33,588 nt of DNA from Kineosporia sp. A_224 (lineage in GTDB: Bacteria > Actinomycetota > Actinomycetes > Actinomycetales > Kineosporiaceae): NCBI RefSeq assembly GCF_002198655.1, contig NZ_MWLN01000088.1:1-33588 (forward strand). The letters run 5' to 3'. The number at the start of each line of letters is the position of its first letter. The first letter of the stretch is position 1. Positions 7,708 to 15,265 of the stretch are shown piece after piece. A program made the position numbers and the translations under genes. Under the pieces are notes generated by a model. It was given only the letters and a program-made list of their open reading frames with translations. It did not search any database and had not been told where the DNA came from.

Positions 7708-7733
7708 TCCTGAGCTGATCCAGAGCTGATCCG
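7701..7733. repeat. Three tandem 11-bp repeats across a stop codon
   Basis: The unit GAGCTGATCC plus one variable base (t, a, g) occurs three times, at 7701, 7712 and 7723. The first copy contains the GerMN gene's TGA (7705-7707). It lies in the 43-base gap between convergent genes. There is no strong hairpin. It may be a slippage product or a variable-number repeat. Confidence 0.85.
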
Positions 7734-7750
7734 GGGCCGGGCGGCACCGG

Positions 7751-8557
7751 TCAGGCGAGGAGCAGCTCCCAGGTGCCGGCCGCGACGCCCGCGGCCGTCG
7801 CGGCCGCCGCGATCGCGACCCCGCCTGCGACGACGACGGCGTCGGCGGGGCCGAACCGGCTGGGCCGGGCCCAGGTCCGGTGCGTCACCGCGCCGAAGCC
7901 GCGGGACTCCATCGTCGTCGCGAGCACCGTCGCCCGGCGCAGCGCGAGCACGAGCAGCGCGAAGACCCGGGCGACCGCGTCCCGGACCCGGCCGACCGGG
8001 CCGCCGTCGCCGAGCCCGCGGGCCCGGCGGGCTGCGGTGAGCGCCTGCCACTCCTCGGCGAGCACGCCGAACAGGCGCATCGCCGCGAGCGCCGACAGCA
8101 CGAACCGGTGCGGCAGCCGCAGCCGCTGCGCCAGGGCGTCGGCGAGGTCGGTCGGGTCGGTCGTCGCGAGGAGCACGACGCCGGGCAGCCCGATGGCGAG
8201 CACCCGCAGGCTGATCGCGACGCCGGCCTGCAGGCTGCCCTCGGTGACGGTGACCGGTCCGGCCCCGACGAGGACCGCCCCGGCGTCGACGCCGAGCAGC
8301 GCCGTGGCGACCCCGGCGGGGACGGCACCGGCGAGCAGCACCCAGCCCCGGCGGAGCAGCCCCCGCGGGCCGACGCCGCACCACGGCAGCGCGAGCAGCT
8401 CCAGGCCGAGCGCGGCGCCGGCGGTCACCGGGTCGACCGTGAGGAGCAGCGCGAACGCGACGAGGCTCGCCACGGCGAGCTTGGCGACCGGGTTGGCCCG
8501 GGCGACCGGCGCCCGCAGGTCGACCCCGACCGGGGCGTCGAGCGCGGGGGCGGTCAT
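7751..8557 (-). CDS. ECF transporter T component (EcfT/YkoC-like)
   Basis: A 268-residue membrane protein with about 5-6 helices. It carries the two A-R-G-type signatures of EcfT coupling helices: TAARRARGLGDGG (about residues 176-188) and ATTMESRGFG (about 216-225). These contact the two ATPase domains. It overlaps the ATPase gene in an ATGA, so synthesis is coupled. It joins YkoE (substrate binding) and the fused ATPase to form an energy-coupling-factor importer. The riboswitch upstream points to thiamine or its hydroxymethylpyrimidine precursor. The usual symbol in Bacillus is ykoC; assignment here is by position and family. Confidence 0.9.
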   Translation of the reverse strand: MTAPALDAPVGVDLRAPVARANPVAKLAVASLVAFALLLTVDPVTAGAALGLELLALPWCGVGPRGLLRRGWVLLAGAVPAGVATALLGVDAGAVLVGAGPVTVTEGSLQAGVAISLRVLAIGLPGVVLLATTDPTDLADALAQRLRLPHRFVLSALAAMRLFGVLAEEWQALTAARRARGLGDGGPVGRVRDAVARVFALLVLALRRATVLATTMESRGFGAVTHRTWARPSRFGPADAVVVAGGVAIAAAATAAGVAAGTWELLLA

Positions 8558-10158
8558 GCCGCCCCGACCGGCACCGGCGCCGGACGGCCCTGCGCGAGCC
8601 GCAGGACGTCGTCCGCGAGGGCCTCGACGAGCCGCTCGTCGTGGGTCACCGCGACGACGCCGGTGCCCCCGGCGACGAGGTCGGCGAGCAGGTCGACGAG
8701 CTCGGCCCAGGTGCGCGAGTCCTGCCCGAAGGTCGGTTCGTCGAGCACGAGGAGCCCGGGGCGGGTCGCGAGCACGGTGGCGACGGACAGCCTGCGCTGC
8801 TCGCCTCCGGAGAGCGTGAAGGGGTTGGCCCGGGCGAGATGCCCGAGCCGCAGCCGGGTGAGGAGCTCGTCGACCCGGCGGGCGGTCTCGGCCTCCGGGA
8901 CGCCGGTGCGCCGCGGCCCGACGGCGAGCTCGTCGGCGGCCGTCGCCGCGACGAACTGGTGCTGCGGCTCCTGGAAGACGGTGCCGATCCGGCGGACGAG
9001 CTCACGCGGCCGCCAGGCCGCCGGGTGCGGCGACCTGACGCCGTCCGCGAGCCGGCCCCGGGCGGTGACCGTGCCCGCGGCCGGTGCGACGAGCCCGGCG
9101 AGGGCGAGCGCGAGGCTCGACTTGCCCGCGCCGTTCGGGCCGACGACGCACGTCGTCCGCCCGGCGTGCAGGTCGAGGTCGACGTCGGCGACGGCGGAGA
9201 CGGCCCGGCCGGGCCGCCGCACGGCGACCCCGCGCGCCTCGAGCAGCACGTCCCCCGCACCGTGATCCGCCGTCGTCGACCCGGTCCCGGGTGCGGACCC
9301 GGGATCCGGTCGATCGGTGCGGATCTTCGCGGGGGCGAGGCGCCCGGCGACCGGGAGGTGGCCGGGGACCCAGACCCCGGCCGCGGCGAGCGCGGCGCCG
9401 CGGGCGCGCAGGACGTCGTCCGGCGTGCCGTCCGCGACGACACCGCCGCCCGGTTCGAGGACGACGACCCGGTCGACGAGGTCGAGCCACGGCCCGACGC
9501 GGTGCTCGACGAGCACGCACGTGGCACCGGTCGCGGCGAGGACGGCGGTGACCGTCTCGCGCAGGAGCACCGCGCCGTCCGGGTCGAGCATCGCCGTCGG
9601 CTCGTCGAGCAGGAGCAGCCCGGGCCGCAGCGCGAGCACCCCCGCGAGCGCGAGCCGCTGCCGCTCCCCGCCCGACAGCCGCGACGTGAGGTGCCCGCGG
9701 CCGTACGGGAACGCGACCCCGGCGAGCGCGGTGTCGACGCGCTCCCAGATCCGGCCGGGCGGCACGGCGTGGTTCTCCAGGCCGAACGCGACGTCGTCGC
9801 CGCACCGCGCGAGCACGGTCTGGGCGAGCGGGTCCTGCAGGAGCAGCCCGCTGCGCGCCTGCCCGGCCCGGACGCCGTCCACCCGCGCCGTGCGGGCCGG
9901 GACGCCGTCGAGCAGGAGCGCGCCCTCCTCGTCGCCGGTGCCGTCGTCCGGACCGGTGCCCGGGTCGAGCAGCCCGGCCAGCCCGGCGAGCAGCGTCGAC
10001 TTGCCGGAGCCGCTCGGGCCGAGCAGCAGCACCCGCTCGCCCGGCGCGACGTCGAGGTCGACGCCCCGGACCGCCCAGGCCTTGCGCGCGGAGTGCCGCC
10101 ACCCCCAGGCCCGGGCCCGGGCCCGGACGGCGACCGGCTCGGTGCGGGGGTCGGCCAC
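8554..10158 (-). CDS. ykoD: Fused double ATPase of ECF transporter (YkoD-type)
   Basis: A 534-residue protein with two complete ABC ATPase domains in one chain. Domain 1 has Walker A LLGPSGSGKSTLL, signature SRLSGGERQRLAL and Walker B LLLLDEPTAMLD. Domain 2 has VVGPNGAGKSSLAL, Q-loop FQEPQHQF, FTLSGGEQRRLSV and LLVLDEPTFGQD. Both sites look catalytically complete, though domain 2 has Gln-Asp where many have Leu-Asp in the D-loop. It starts GTG 10158, the base after the ykoE stop codon, and ends overlapping the EcfT start. It powers uptake of the substrate captured by YkoE. The fusion of both ATPases is the known YkoD arrangement. Confidence 0.93.
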   Translation of the reverse strand: MADPRTEPVAVRARARAWGWRHSARKAWAVRGVDLDVAPGERVLLLGPSGSGKSTLLAGLAGLLDPGTGPDDGTGDEEGALLLDGVPARTARVDGVRAGQARSGLLLQDPLAQTVLARCGDDVAFGLENHAVPPGRIWERVDTALAGVAFPYGRGHLTSRLSGGERQRLALAGVLALRPGLLLLDEPTAMLDPDGAVLLRETVTAVLAATGATCVLVEHRVGPWLDLVDRVVVLEPGGGVVADGTPDDVLRARGAALAAAGVWVPGHLPVAGRLAPAKIRTDRPDPGSAPGTGSTTADHGAGDVLLEARGVAVRRPGRAVSAVADVDLDLHAGRTTCVVGPNGAGKSSLALALAGLVAPAAGTVTARGRLADGVRSPHPAAWRPRELVRRIGTVFQEPQHQFVAATAADELAVGPRRTGVPEAETARRVDELLTRLRLGHLARANPFTLSGGEQRRLSVATVLATRPGLLVLDEPTFGQDSRTWAELVDLLADLVAGGTGVVAVTHDERLVEALADDVLRLAQGRPAPVPVGAA

Positions 10159-10947
10159 TCAGACCCGCTCGGCCGTGCGGCCGGACGCCAGCGGCGCGAG
10201 CGCCCCGGTCCGGGCCAGGGCCTTCGTCAGGTACGCGGAACCGACGCCCGCGATCACCGCCCCCGAGAGCATCGCCAGGGCGACGTACACGATCTTGTAG
10301 CCGGCGGAGAAGGTCGGGTAGTAGATGAGCGAGTCCATGAGCCCGACCGCGACCCCGGCGCCGAGGCCCGCCCCGATCGCGGCCCCGAGACCGAACCGGC
10401 GGTAGAGCAGGACCGCGAGGACGAACTCCGCGCCGAGCCCCTCCACGAGGCCGTACCAGACCGTCGCGAAACCCCACTGGTTGCCGATGAACGCCGAGAT
10501 CGTCGCCGCGACGAGCTCGGTGTAGACGGCGGCGCCGGGCTTGCGGACGACGAGCCCGCCGAGCACGGCCGGCAGCAGCCAGACCCCGACGAGGACCGCC
10601 GACGCCGGCGGGTAGAACGCGAGCGCGCCGGAGGCCGCGGGCCAGACGGCGACGTTCCAGACGGCGAAGAGCAGGCCGCCCGCGACCCCGAGCACCGAGG
10701 CGACGACGAGGTCGACGACGCGCCACGTCGTCCGGGTCAGGACGGCGGCGGCGAGCGCGGTGCCGGCGAAGGCGACGAACAGCGCCGCGGGCAGGGTGAG
10801 GTCGGCGAGCGGGGTGCCGAACAGGCTCACCGAGGCGGGCAGCCCGACGAGGTAGACGGCCAGGCCGAGGGCGGCGGCGGCGCCCGTGGCCGCCACGACG
10901 CGGGGGTCGCGCGCAGGCAGGTTCGATCGCGGGTCGGTGGTGCTCAT
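10159..10947 (-). CDS. ykoE: ECF transporter S component YkoE (thiamine/HMP)
   Basis: A 262-residue membrane protein with about 6 helices. Recognisable stretches are ISAFIGNQWGFATVWYGLVE and AEFVLAVLLYRRFG, with conserved aromatics (W, Y) that suit thiamine-like ligands in this family. I chose ATG 10947 because GGGAGGA lies six bases upstream; an in-frame ATG at 10998 falls inside the regulatory leader. It is the first gene of the ykoE-ykoD-ecfT operon, behind a TPP riboswitch. It is membrane-embedded and binds the vitamin from outside. The family assignment rests on sequence pattern plus riboswitch; thiamine versus HMP specificity is not resolved. Confidence 0.9.
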   Translation of the reverse strand: MSTTDPRSNLPARDPRVVAATGAAAALGLAVYLVGLPASVSLFGTPLADLTLPAALFVAFAGTALAAAVLTRTTWRVVDLVVASVLGVAGGLLFAVWNVAVWPAASGALAFYPPASAVLVGVWLLPAVLGGLVVRKPGAAVYTELVAATISAFIGNQWGFATVWYGLVEGLGAEFVLAVLLYRRFGLGAAIGAGLGAGVAVGLMDSLIYYPTFSAGYKIVYVALAMLSGAVIAGVGSAYLTKALARTGALAPLASGRTAERV

Positions 10948-10952
10948 GTGGT

Positions 10953-10974
10953 CCTCCCGAAGAACTTCAGGAGG
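10953..10974 (-). promoter_or_regulatory. Hairpin covering the ykoE ribosome-binding site
   Basis: On the transcribed strand CCTCCTGAA (10974-10966), a GTTC loop, and TTCGGGAGG (10961-10953) form a 9-bp stem with one G-U pair. The 3' arm is the ykoE Shine-Dalgarno sequence. This would block ribosome access and is the probable expression platform of the upstream riboswitch, so control is likely translational. A GC-rich hairpin at about 10982-11005 lies between and may be part of the switch. Confidence 0.75.
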
Positions 10975-11014
10975 GGAGCCGGGGGCGTCTGACGCCACCG
11001 GCCGAGAAACGGCT

Positions 11015-11100
11015 CGACTCCCTTCGCCGGCATGACCCGGATCAGGTTCGAGGGTCTGCGGTCGCCCGCACTCTCAGCGCCGTCCGGCGCTCCCCTGTCG
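11015..11100 (-). ncRNA. TPP riboswitch (THI element)
   Basis: Reading the minus strand, the aptamer shows GGGGAGC, GCTGAGAG, then GACCCTCGAACCTGATC and GCCGGCGAAGGGA. These are the characteristic CUGAGA, ACCU-GAUC and GCGAAGGGA blocks of the thiamine-pyrophosphate riboswitch. The ends CGAC/GTCG close the P1 stem. It lies about 68 bases upstream of ykoE in the same orientation. When thiamine pyrophosphate is plentiful it should lower transporter expression. Confidence 0.95.
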
Positions 11101-11165
11101 CGCTTCGACGTTAACACCGCATCTCCGGAAGCGCACGGGGCGGGTTCCTCTGCGAGGCTGTGCGG

Positions 11166-11312
11166 ATGCTCCTGCGCATGCTCCGCGAACCCGGGACCGG
11201 CCGGCCGGCCCCGTTGGCGCGGCTGCTCGCGCTCGTCCTCGTCCTCGGGATGCTCGGGATCTCCGTCCCGGTGCTCCTGCCGCTCGTCGGCTGGCTGCTC
11301 GCGCTGCTCTAG
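11166..11312 (+). CDS. 48-residue hydrophobic peptide
   Basis: ATG 11166 has GAGG about six bases upstream. The product begins MLLRMLREPGTGRP and then has two hydrophobic stretches, LLALVLVLGMLGISV and VLLPLVGWLLALL, joined closely, with the positive charges at the N-terminus. It fits a small membrane peptide ending 27 bases before the DUF4235 gene, with which it may be co-transcribed. No family is recognised. It is short enough that coding is not certain, but the ribosome-binding site, the stop right after the second helix and the placement support it. Confidence 0.5.
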   Translation: MLLRMLREPGTGRPAPLARLLALVLVLGMLGISVPVLLPLVGWLLALL

Positions 11313-11339
11313 ACCGCGGCGTGCGGCAGGATCATCCCC

Positions 11340-11618
11340 ATGGGTGCACTCGCGTGGAAGGTGCTCGGCACGGGATCGGCCGTGCTCGCGGCCTCGCTGG
11401 CGCAGAAGGGCCTCGAGGCCACGTGGCGGATGGCGACCGGGACGCCGCCGCCGACCATCCCCGAGGACCCGGACACCGACTGGGGCGAGGCCGTCGCCTG
11501 GGCGGTGGCCTCCGGCGTCGTCATCGGCGTCGCCCGGCTCCTCGCGACCCGGCGGGCCGCGAACTACTACCGACGCTCGACCGGCGCGCTGCCCAAGGCG
11601 CTCGTCCGCCGCGCCTGA
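11340..11618 (+). CDS. DUF4235 family protein
   Basis: A 92-residue protein of the actinobacterial DUF4235 family. It opens with MGALAWKVLGTGSAVLAASLAQKGLE, has a W...TGTPPP turn, a DTDWGEAVAWAVASGVVIGVARLLATRRAA segment and a C-terminal YYRRSTGALP. Two weak membrane helices flank a proline-rich loop. Function is unknown; the family is usually a single small membrane-associated protein. Its last 52 bases overlap the 3' end of the convergent gene 11567-12055. Confidence 0.85.
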   Translation: MGALAWKVLGTGSAVLAASLAQKGLEATWRMATGTPPPTIPEDPDTDWGEAVAWAVASGVVIGVARLLATRRAANYYRRSTGALPKALVRRA

Positions 11619-12055
11619 GCGGTGCACCCCGGCCGGCGCCGGAGCATGACCCGGGTCGCGACGCTGCGCGGCTGCGGCCGGGCGGGGAAGGACGCGACGA
11701 CGTCGCAGCTGAACGGCGCGTCCGGGACGACGACCCGGTAGCCGACCTGGTGCTCGCCGAGCGGGCGCGTCCGGCGCAGCGGCATCCCCTGGCCGAGGGC
11801 GTCCTCGAGGTCGTGCCGGGTGATCTCGGGCGTCGCGAAGGTCAGCGTCAGGGAGCGGAACCGGCCCTGGACGACGGACACCTCGCCGCGCGTCGTCCCC
11901 GGCGGCGCCGGCTCCATCCGGCCGACCCCGCGGACGTACGACGCCGGTGCCGTCCCGACGCCGAGCACGGCGACGACGCGCAGCGGGTCGACCTCGGCGA
12001 GCCGGCACAGCCGGACGCTCCAGACCGTGAGCTGGACGAGGTCGAGGGTCCTCAT
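11567..12055 (-). CDS. Uncharacterised 162-residue protein
   Basis: The start ATG 12055 has a strong GGGGGAGG six bases upstream. The centre has alternating strand-like stretches (VVAVLGVGTAPASYVRGV, RFRSLTLTFATPEITRHDLE, GYRVVVPDAPFSCDVVASF) that suggest a small soluble alpha/beta or beta-rich domain. The last 35 residues are basic and low in structure and come from the overlap with the convergent DUF4235 gene. No signal peptide, membrane helix or known motif is seen. It stands alone, divergent from the dehydrogenase. I do not recognise a family. Confidence 0.6.
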   Translation of the reverse strand: MRTLDLVQLTVWSVRLCRLAEVDPLRVVAVLGVGTAPASYVRGVGRMEPAPPGTTRGEVSVVQGRFRSLTLTFATPEITRHDLEDALGQGMPLRRTRPLGEHQVGYRVVVPDAPFSCDVVASFPARPQPRSVATRVMLRRRPGCTAQARRTSALGSAPVERR

Positions 12056-12183
12056 GCGGCGCCTCCCCCGTTGCGCGACAAGGTGTCCCGGGCGGGCCGG
12101 TACGCCGGCCCTCTCGTCAGGGTAGGCGTGCGACTCCCGGGCGTCGACCGTGCCCGGCGGTGCCTGCTGGCACGATCGGGTCC

Positions 12184-12882
12184 ATGAGCAGGACGGCGGT
12201 CGTCACCGGCGCGGCGGGCGGCCTCGGCCGCGCCGTCGTCGCGGACCTGGCGACGCACGGGTGGGACGTCGTCGCCGTCGTCCGGGCGGGCGGGGCCGCG
12301 CTGCCCGACGGCCCCGCCGGGGTCACCGTCGTCGAGGGCGACGTCCGCACCGACCTCGCCGGCCCGCTGCGGGCCGTGCTCCGCGGGCGCGCGGTCGACC
12401 TGCTCGTCAACAACGCCGCCACCGGCACACCGGCCCGCCCGGTGCTCACGGAGATCGACCCCGCCGAGCTGCTGCGCGTCGTCGACGTCAACGCGGTCGG
12501 CCCGCTGCGGCTCGTCCAGGCCCTGCTGCCCTCGCTGCTCGCGGCAGCCGACCCGTTGGTGCTCAACGTGTCGAGCCGCCTCGGATCGGTCGCCGACCAG
12601 GCCGCCGGCGGCTACCGGCACCTCGGCACGAGCTACGCCTACCGGGTCTCCAAGGCAGCGCTCAACATGCTGACGACGTGCCTCGCGGGCGAGCTCGACG
12701 GCCGGGTCCGGGTCTGGTCGGTGCACCCGGGCGTCCTCGCGACCGGCATGGGCCAGGCCGGCGCGACGACCCCGCCCGAGGAGGCCGCAGCCCGGCTGCG
12801 CCGGCTCGCGACGTCGTCCGACCGGACGTCGCCGCGCTTCGTCACGCTGGACGACCCCGGCGGGCCCGACCTCGCCTGGTGA
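12184..12882 (+). CDS. Short-chain dehydrogenase/reductase
   Basis: A 232-residue Rossmann-fold protein. It has the nucleotide-binding TGAAGGLGRAV at the N-terminus, an Asp-containing VVEGDVRTDL, the DLLVNNAA strand-4 motif, the catalytic Ser in LVLNVSSRLGS and the catalytic YAYRVSK (Y-x3-K). It is therefore an intact classical SDR oxidoreductase. Substrate and NAD/NADP preference are not evident. I chose ATG 12184; a longer in-frame start at 12160 adds only MPAGTIGS before it. A large inverted repeat follows the gene. Confidence 0.9.
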   Translation: MSRTAVVTGAAGGLGRAVVADLATHGWDVVAVVRAGGAALPDGPAGVTVVEGDVRTDLAGPLRAVLRGRAVDLLVNNAATGTPARPVLTEIDPAELLRVVDVNAVGPLRLVQALLPSLLAAADPLVLNVSSRLGSVADQAAGGYRHLGTSYAYRVSKAALNMLTTCLAGELDGRVRVWSVHPGVLATGMGQAGATTPPEEAAARLRRLATSSDRTSPRFVTLDDPGGPDLAW

Positions 12883-12908
12883 CGCTCGTCCCCGGGCATC
12901 CCCTGCGT

Positions 12909-12976
12909 CCGTGCAGCCGTCGGTGCATGGATCCGGGTGTCGGGACACCCGCGCCCGTGCACCCGTGGCTGCACGG
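12909..12976. terminator. Long inverted repeat between convergent genes, probable bidirectional terminator
   Basis: Arms 12909-12941 and 12944-12976 are 33 bases each, and about 26 positions pair. Perfect blocks are CCGTGCAGCC with GGCTGCACGG at the base and GGGTGTC with GACACCC at the tip. It lies between the end of the dehydrogenase (plus) and the end of hutI (minus), which suits a two-way terminator. There is no T-run, as is common in high-GC actinobacteria. Its size is larger than a standard terminator. Confidence 0.65.
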
Positions 12977-13005
12977 GTACGCGCCGGCACCGGCTCAGCC
13001 GCCCG

Positions 13006-14199
13006 TCAGCGGACGAGCACCGGCTCCGGGACGCCGCCCACGACGACCCCGACGACGAGCGGCACCCCGGGCCGGTACGCGAGGTGCACGAAGGACGGTG
13101 CGTCGAGCACCGCGAGGTCGGCGCGGGCCCCGGGCCGGACGACACCGACGTCGGTCCGGGCCAGGGACGCCGCGCCGCCGGCCGTCGCCGACCAGAGCGC
13201 CTCGGCCGGCGTCATCCGCATCTCCCGCACCGCGAGCGCGACGCAGAACGGCATCGACGACGTGTACGAGGAGCCGGGGTTGCAGTCGGTCGCGAGCGCG
13301 ACGGTGACCCCCGCGGCGAGCAGTCGGCGCGCGTCCGGGTACGGCGAGCGGGTCGAGAACTCGGCGCCCGGCAGCAGGGTCGCGACGACGCCCGCGTCCC
13401 GCAGCGCCGCGACGTCCGCGTCGGCGAGGTGGGTGCAGTGGTCGGCCGAGACCGCCCCGAGCTCCGCCGCGACCTGGACCCCCGGCCCCTCGCCGAGCTG
13501 GTTCGCGTGCACCCGCACGAGCAGGCCGCGTGCCGCCCCGGCCCGGAGCACCGCCCGGGCGGCGTCGGCGTCGAAGGCGCCGCGCTCGCAGAACACGTCG
13601 ACCCAGCGGGCGTGCGGTGCGCAGGCGTCGAGCATGGGGCCGGTCACGAGGTCGACGTAGCCGGCCGGGTCGTCGGCGTACTCCGGCCCGACGACGTGCG
13701 CGCCCAGGTAGGTCGTCTCCGGCGTGAGCGTGCGGGCGACGGCGAGGCTGCGGGCCTCGTCGTGCGCGGTGAGCCCGTAGCCGGACTTGATCTCGACCGT
13801 CGTCGTGCCCTGCCGCCGCATCTCGGCGACGAGCCGGGACGCGTTGGCGTGCAACGCCTCGTCGCTCGCCGCCCGGGTCGCGGCGACCGTCGTCCGGATG
13901 CCGCCCGCGGCGTACGCGGTGCCGGACATCCGCGCCTCGAACTCGGCCGCCCGGTCACCGCCGAACACGAGGTGCGCGTGCGCGTCGACGAACCCGGGGA
14001 CGACGGCCCGGCCGCCGAGGTCGAGCACGGTGTCCGCCGCGGGCGCCGCGGCGGCCGGGCCGACCCAGGCGACGGTCGCGCCGTCGACGACGACGGCGGC
14101 GTCCCGCACGACGTGGACGGGCGCCGGGCCGGCGCCCTCGGCGTGCGGGTCGTTCGTCACGAGCTCGCCGATACCGGTGAGCAGGAGCGCAGGGGCCAT
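13006..14199 (-). CDS. hutI: Imidazolonepropionase
   Basis: A 397-residue amidohydrolase that opens the ring of 4-imidazolone-5-propanoate to N-formimidoyl-glutamate, the third step of histidine breakdown. It shows the metal-binding [14 protein letters not shown], the family-specific [14 protein letters not shown], a His in [18 protein letters not shown], and the catalytic [15 protein letters not shown]. Length matches known HutI. Start ATG 14199. Unlike the usual arrangement it is not next to hutF; five unrelated genes lie between. Tandem 12-bp repeats lie directly upstream, and no copy of the hutH operator is seen there. Confidence 0.95.
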   Translation of the reverse strand: MAPALLLTGIGELVTNDPHAEGAGPAPVHVVRDAAVVVDGATVAWVGPAAAAPAADTVLDLGGRAVVPGFVDAHAHLVFGGDRAAEFEARMSGTAYAAGGIRTTVAATRAASDEALHANASRLVAEMRRQGTTTVEIKSGYGLTAHDEARSLAVARTLTPETTYLGAHVVGPEYADDPAGYVDLVTGPMLDACAPHARWVDVFCERGAFDADAARAVLRAGAARGLLVRVHANQLGEGPGVQVAAELGAVSADHCTHLADADVAALRDAGVVATLLPGAEFSTRSPYPDARRLLAAGVTVALATDCNPGSSYTSSMPFCVALAVREMRMTPAEALWSATAGGAASLARTDVGVVRPGARADLAVLDAPSFVHLAYRPGVPLVVGVVVGGVPEPVLVR

Positions 14200-14211
14200 C
14201 CCCGCACCGTA

Positions 14212-14271
14212 GCCACTGCGACGGCCACTGCGACGGCCACTGCGCCGACCACTGCGCCGACCCCTGTCGCC
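14212..14271. repeat. Five tandem 12-bp repeats between hutI and mmuM
   Basis: The unit GCCACTGCGACG is repeated exactly at 14212 and 14224, then with drift at 14236, 14248 and 14260. The array fills most of the 90-base gap between two divergent starts, so it overlaps whatever promoters serve hutI and mmuM. Copy-number change would alter promoter spacing. Confidence 0.85.
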
Positions 14272-14289
14272 GCCCGGGATGATGGAGGC

Positions 14290-15249
14290 ATGGCCCGGAC
14301 CCCCTCAGCCCCCCTCGCCGACGCCCTCGCCGCCGGCCCGGTCGTCCTCGACGGCGGCCTGTCGACCCAGCTCGAGGCGATGGGCCACGACATCTCCGGA
14401 GACCTGTGGTCCGCGGTGCTCCTGCGCGACGCCCCGGACGCCGTCCGCGCCGCGCACGGGGCCTTCGCCGCGGCCGGGGCCCGGGTCGCGATCACGGCCT
14501 CGTACCAGGCGACGTTCGACGGCTTCGCCGCCGCGGGCATCGACCACGCCGAGGCCGAGCGGCTCATGCGGCTGTCGGTGCGCCTGGCCCGGGAGGCGAC
14601 GGACGCCGCGTTCCCGGCCGGCGGCGGCTGGGTCGCCGGGTCGGTCGGCCCGTTCGGGGCGATGCTCGCGAACGGCGAGGAGTACACCGGCGCGTACGTC
14701 GACCCGACCTGGGCGGGCCGCACCGGCGGCGGGCTCACGGCGGCCGAGCTGACCGCGTGGCACCGCCCGCGGATGGAGGTGCTCGCCGACGCCGGTGCCG
14801 ACCTGCTCGCCTGCGAGACGGTGCCCGCCGCGGCCGAGGCGGAGGCGCTCGTCGCGGCGCTCGACGCCCTCGGCGTCCCGGGCTGGATCTCGCTGACGAC
14901 CTCCACCGGCCCGGACGGCGTCGCGCGCACCCGCCGCGGCGAGGACGCGGCGTCCGTCTTCGCGCTCGCGAAGGGGGTCGACGCCGTCGTCGCCGTCGGG
15001 GTCAACTGCACCGACCCGGCCGGGCTGCCGGCCGCGATCGAGGCGGCCGCCGCGGCGGGCAAGCCCGTCGTCGTCTACCCGAACAGCGGCGAGACGTGGG
15101 ACGGCGCGGCCCGGGTCTGGCGCGGCACGCCCGACTTCGCCGAGGACGACGTCACCGCCTGGGTCGCCGCCGGCGCCCGGCTCGTCGGCGGCTGCTGCCG
15201 GGTCGGCCCGGCGCAGGTCGCCGGCATCGCCGCCGCGCTCGCGCCCTGA
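14290..15249 (+). CDS. mmuM: Homocysteine S-methyltransferase
   Basis: A 319-residue zinc enzyme that moves a methyl group from S-methylmethionine (or S-adenosylmethionine) to homocysteine to give methionine. The N-terminal [15 protein letters not shown] is the homocysteine-binding domain start. Zinc ligands are the Cys in VGVNCTDP and the Cys pair in [10 protein letters not shown]. Other family blocks are [18 protein letters not shown] and [12 protein letters not shown]. The length is typical of MmuM/YbgG. ATG 14290 is preceded by GGAGG only one base away, which is too close for normal use, so initiation may be leaderless or unusual. It is monocistronic and convergent with the oxidoreductase downstream. 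Confidence 0.92.
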   Translation: MARTPSAPLADALAAGPVVLDGGLSTQLEAMGHDISGDLWSAVLLRDAPDAVRAAHGAFAAAGARVAITASYQATFDGFAAAGIDHAEAERLMRLSVRLAREATDAAFPAGGGWVAGSVGPFGAMLANGEEYTGAYVDPTWAGRTGGGLTAAELTAWHRPRMEVLADAGADLLACETVPAAAEAEALVAALDALGVPGWISLTTSTGPDGVARTRRGEDAASVFALAKGVDAVVAVGVNCTDPAGLPAAIEAAAAAGKPVVVYPNSGETWDGAARVWRGTPDFAEDDVTAWVAAGARLVGGCCRVGPAQVAGIAAALAP

Positions 15250-15265
15250 CCCTGGACGGCGCCGG

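Noticed and set aside
8641-10992. Long plus-strand frame of 783 residues
   Set aside because: Antisense of the ykoD and ykoE genes, with Arg/Asp/Gly-biased composition and no motif.
14212-14271. Short CRISPR array
   Set aside because: Units are contiguous 12-mers without spacers and no cas genes are near.
12937-15249. 770-residue plus-strand frame ending in the methyltransferase
   Set aside because: The N-terminal 450 residues are antisense of hutI and the tandem repeat; the enzyme begins at 14290.
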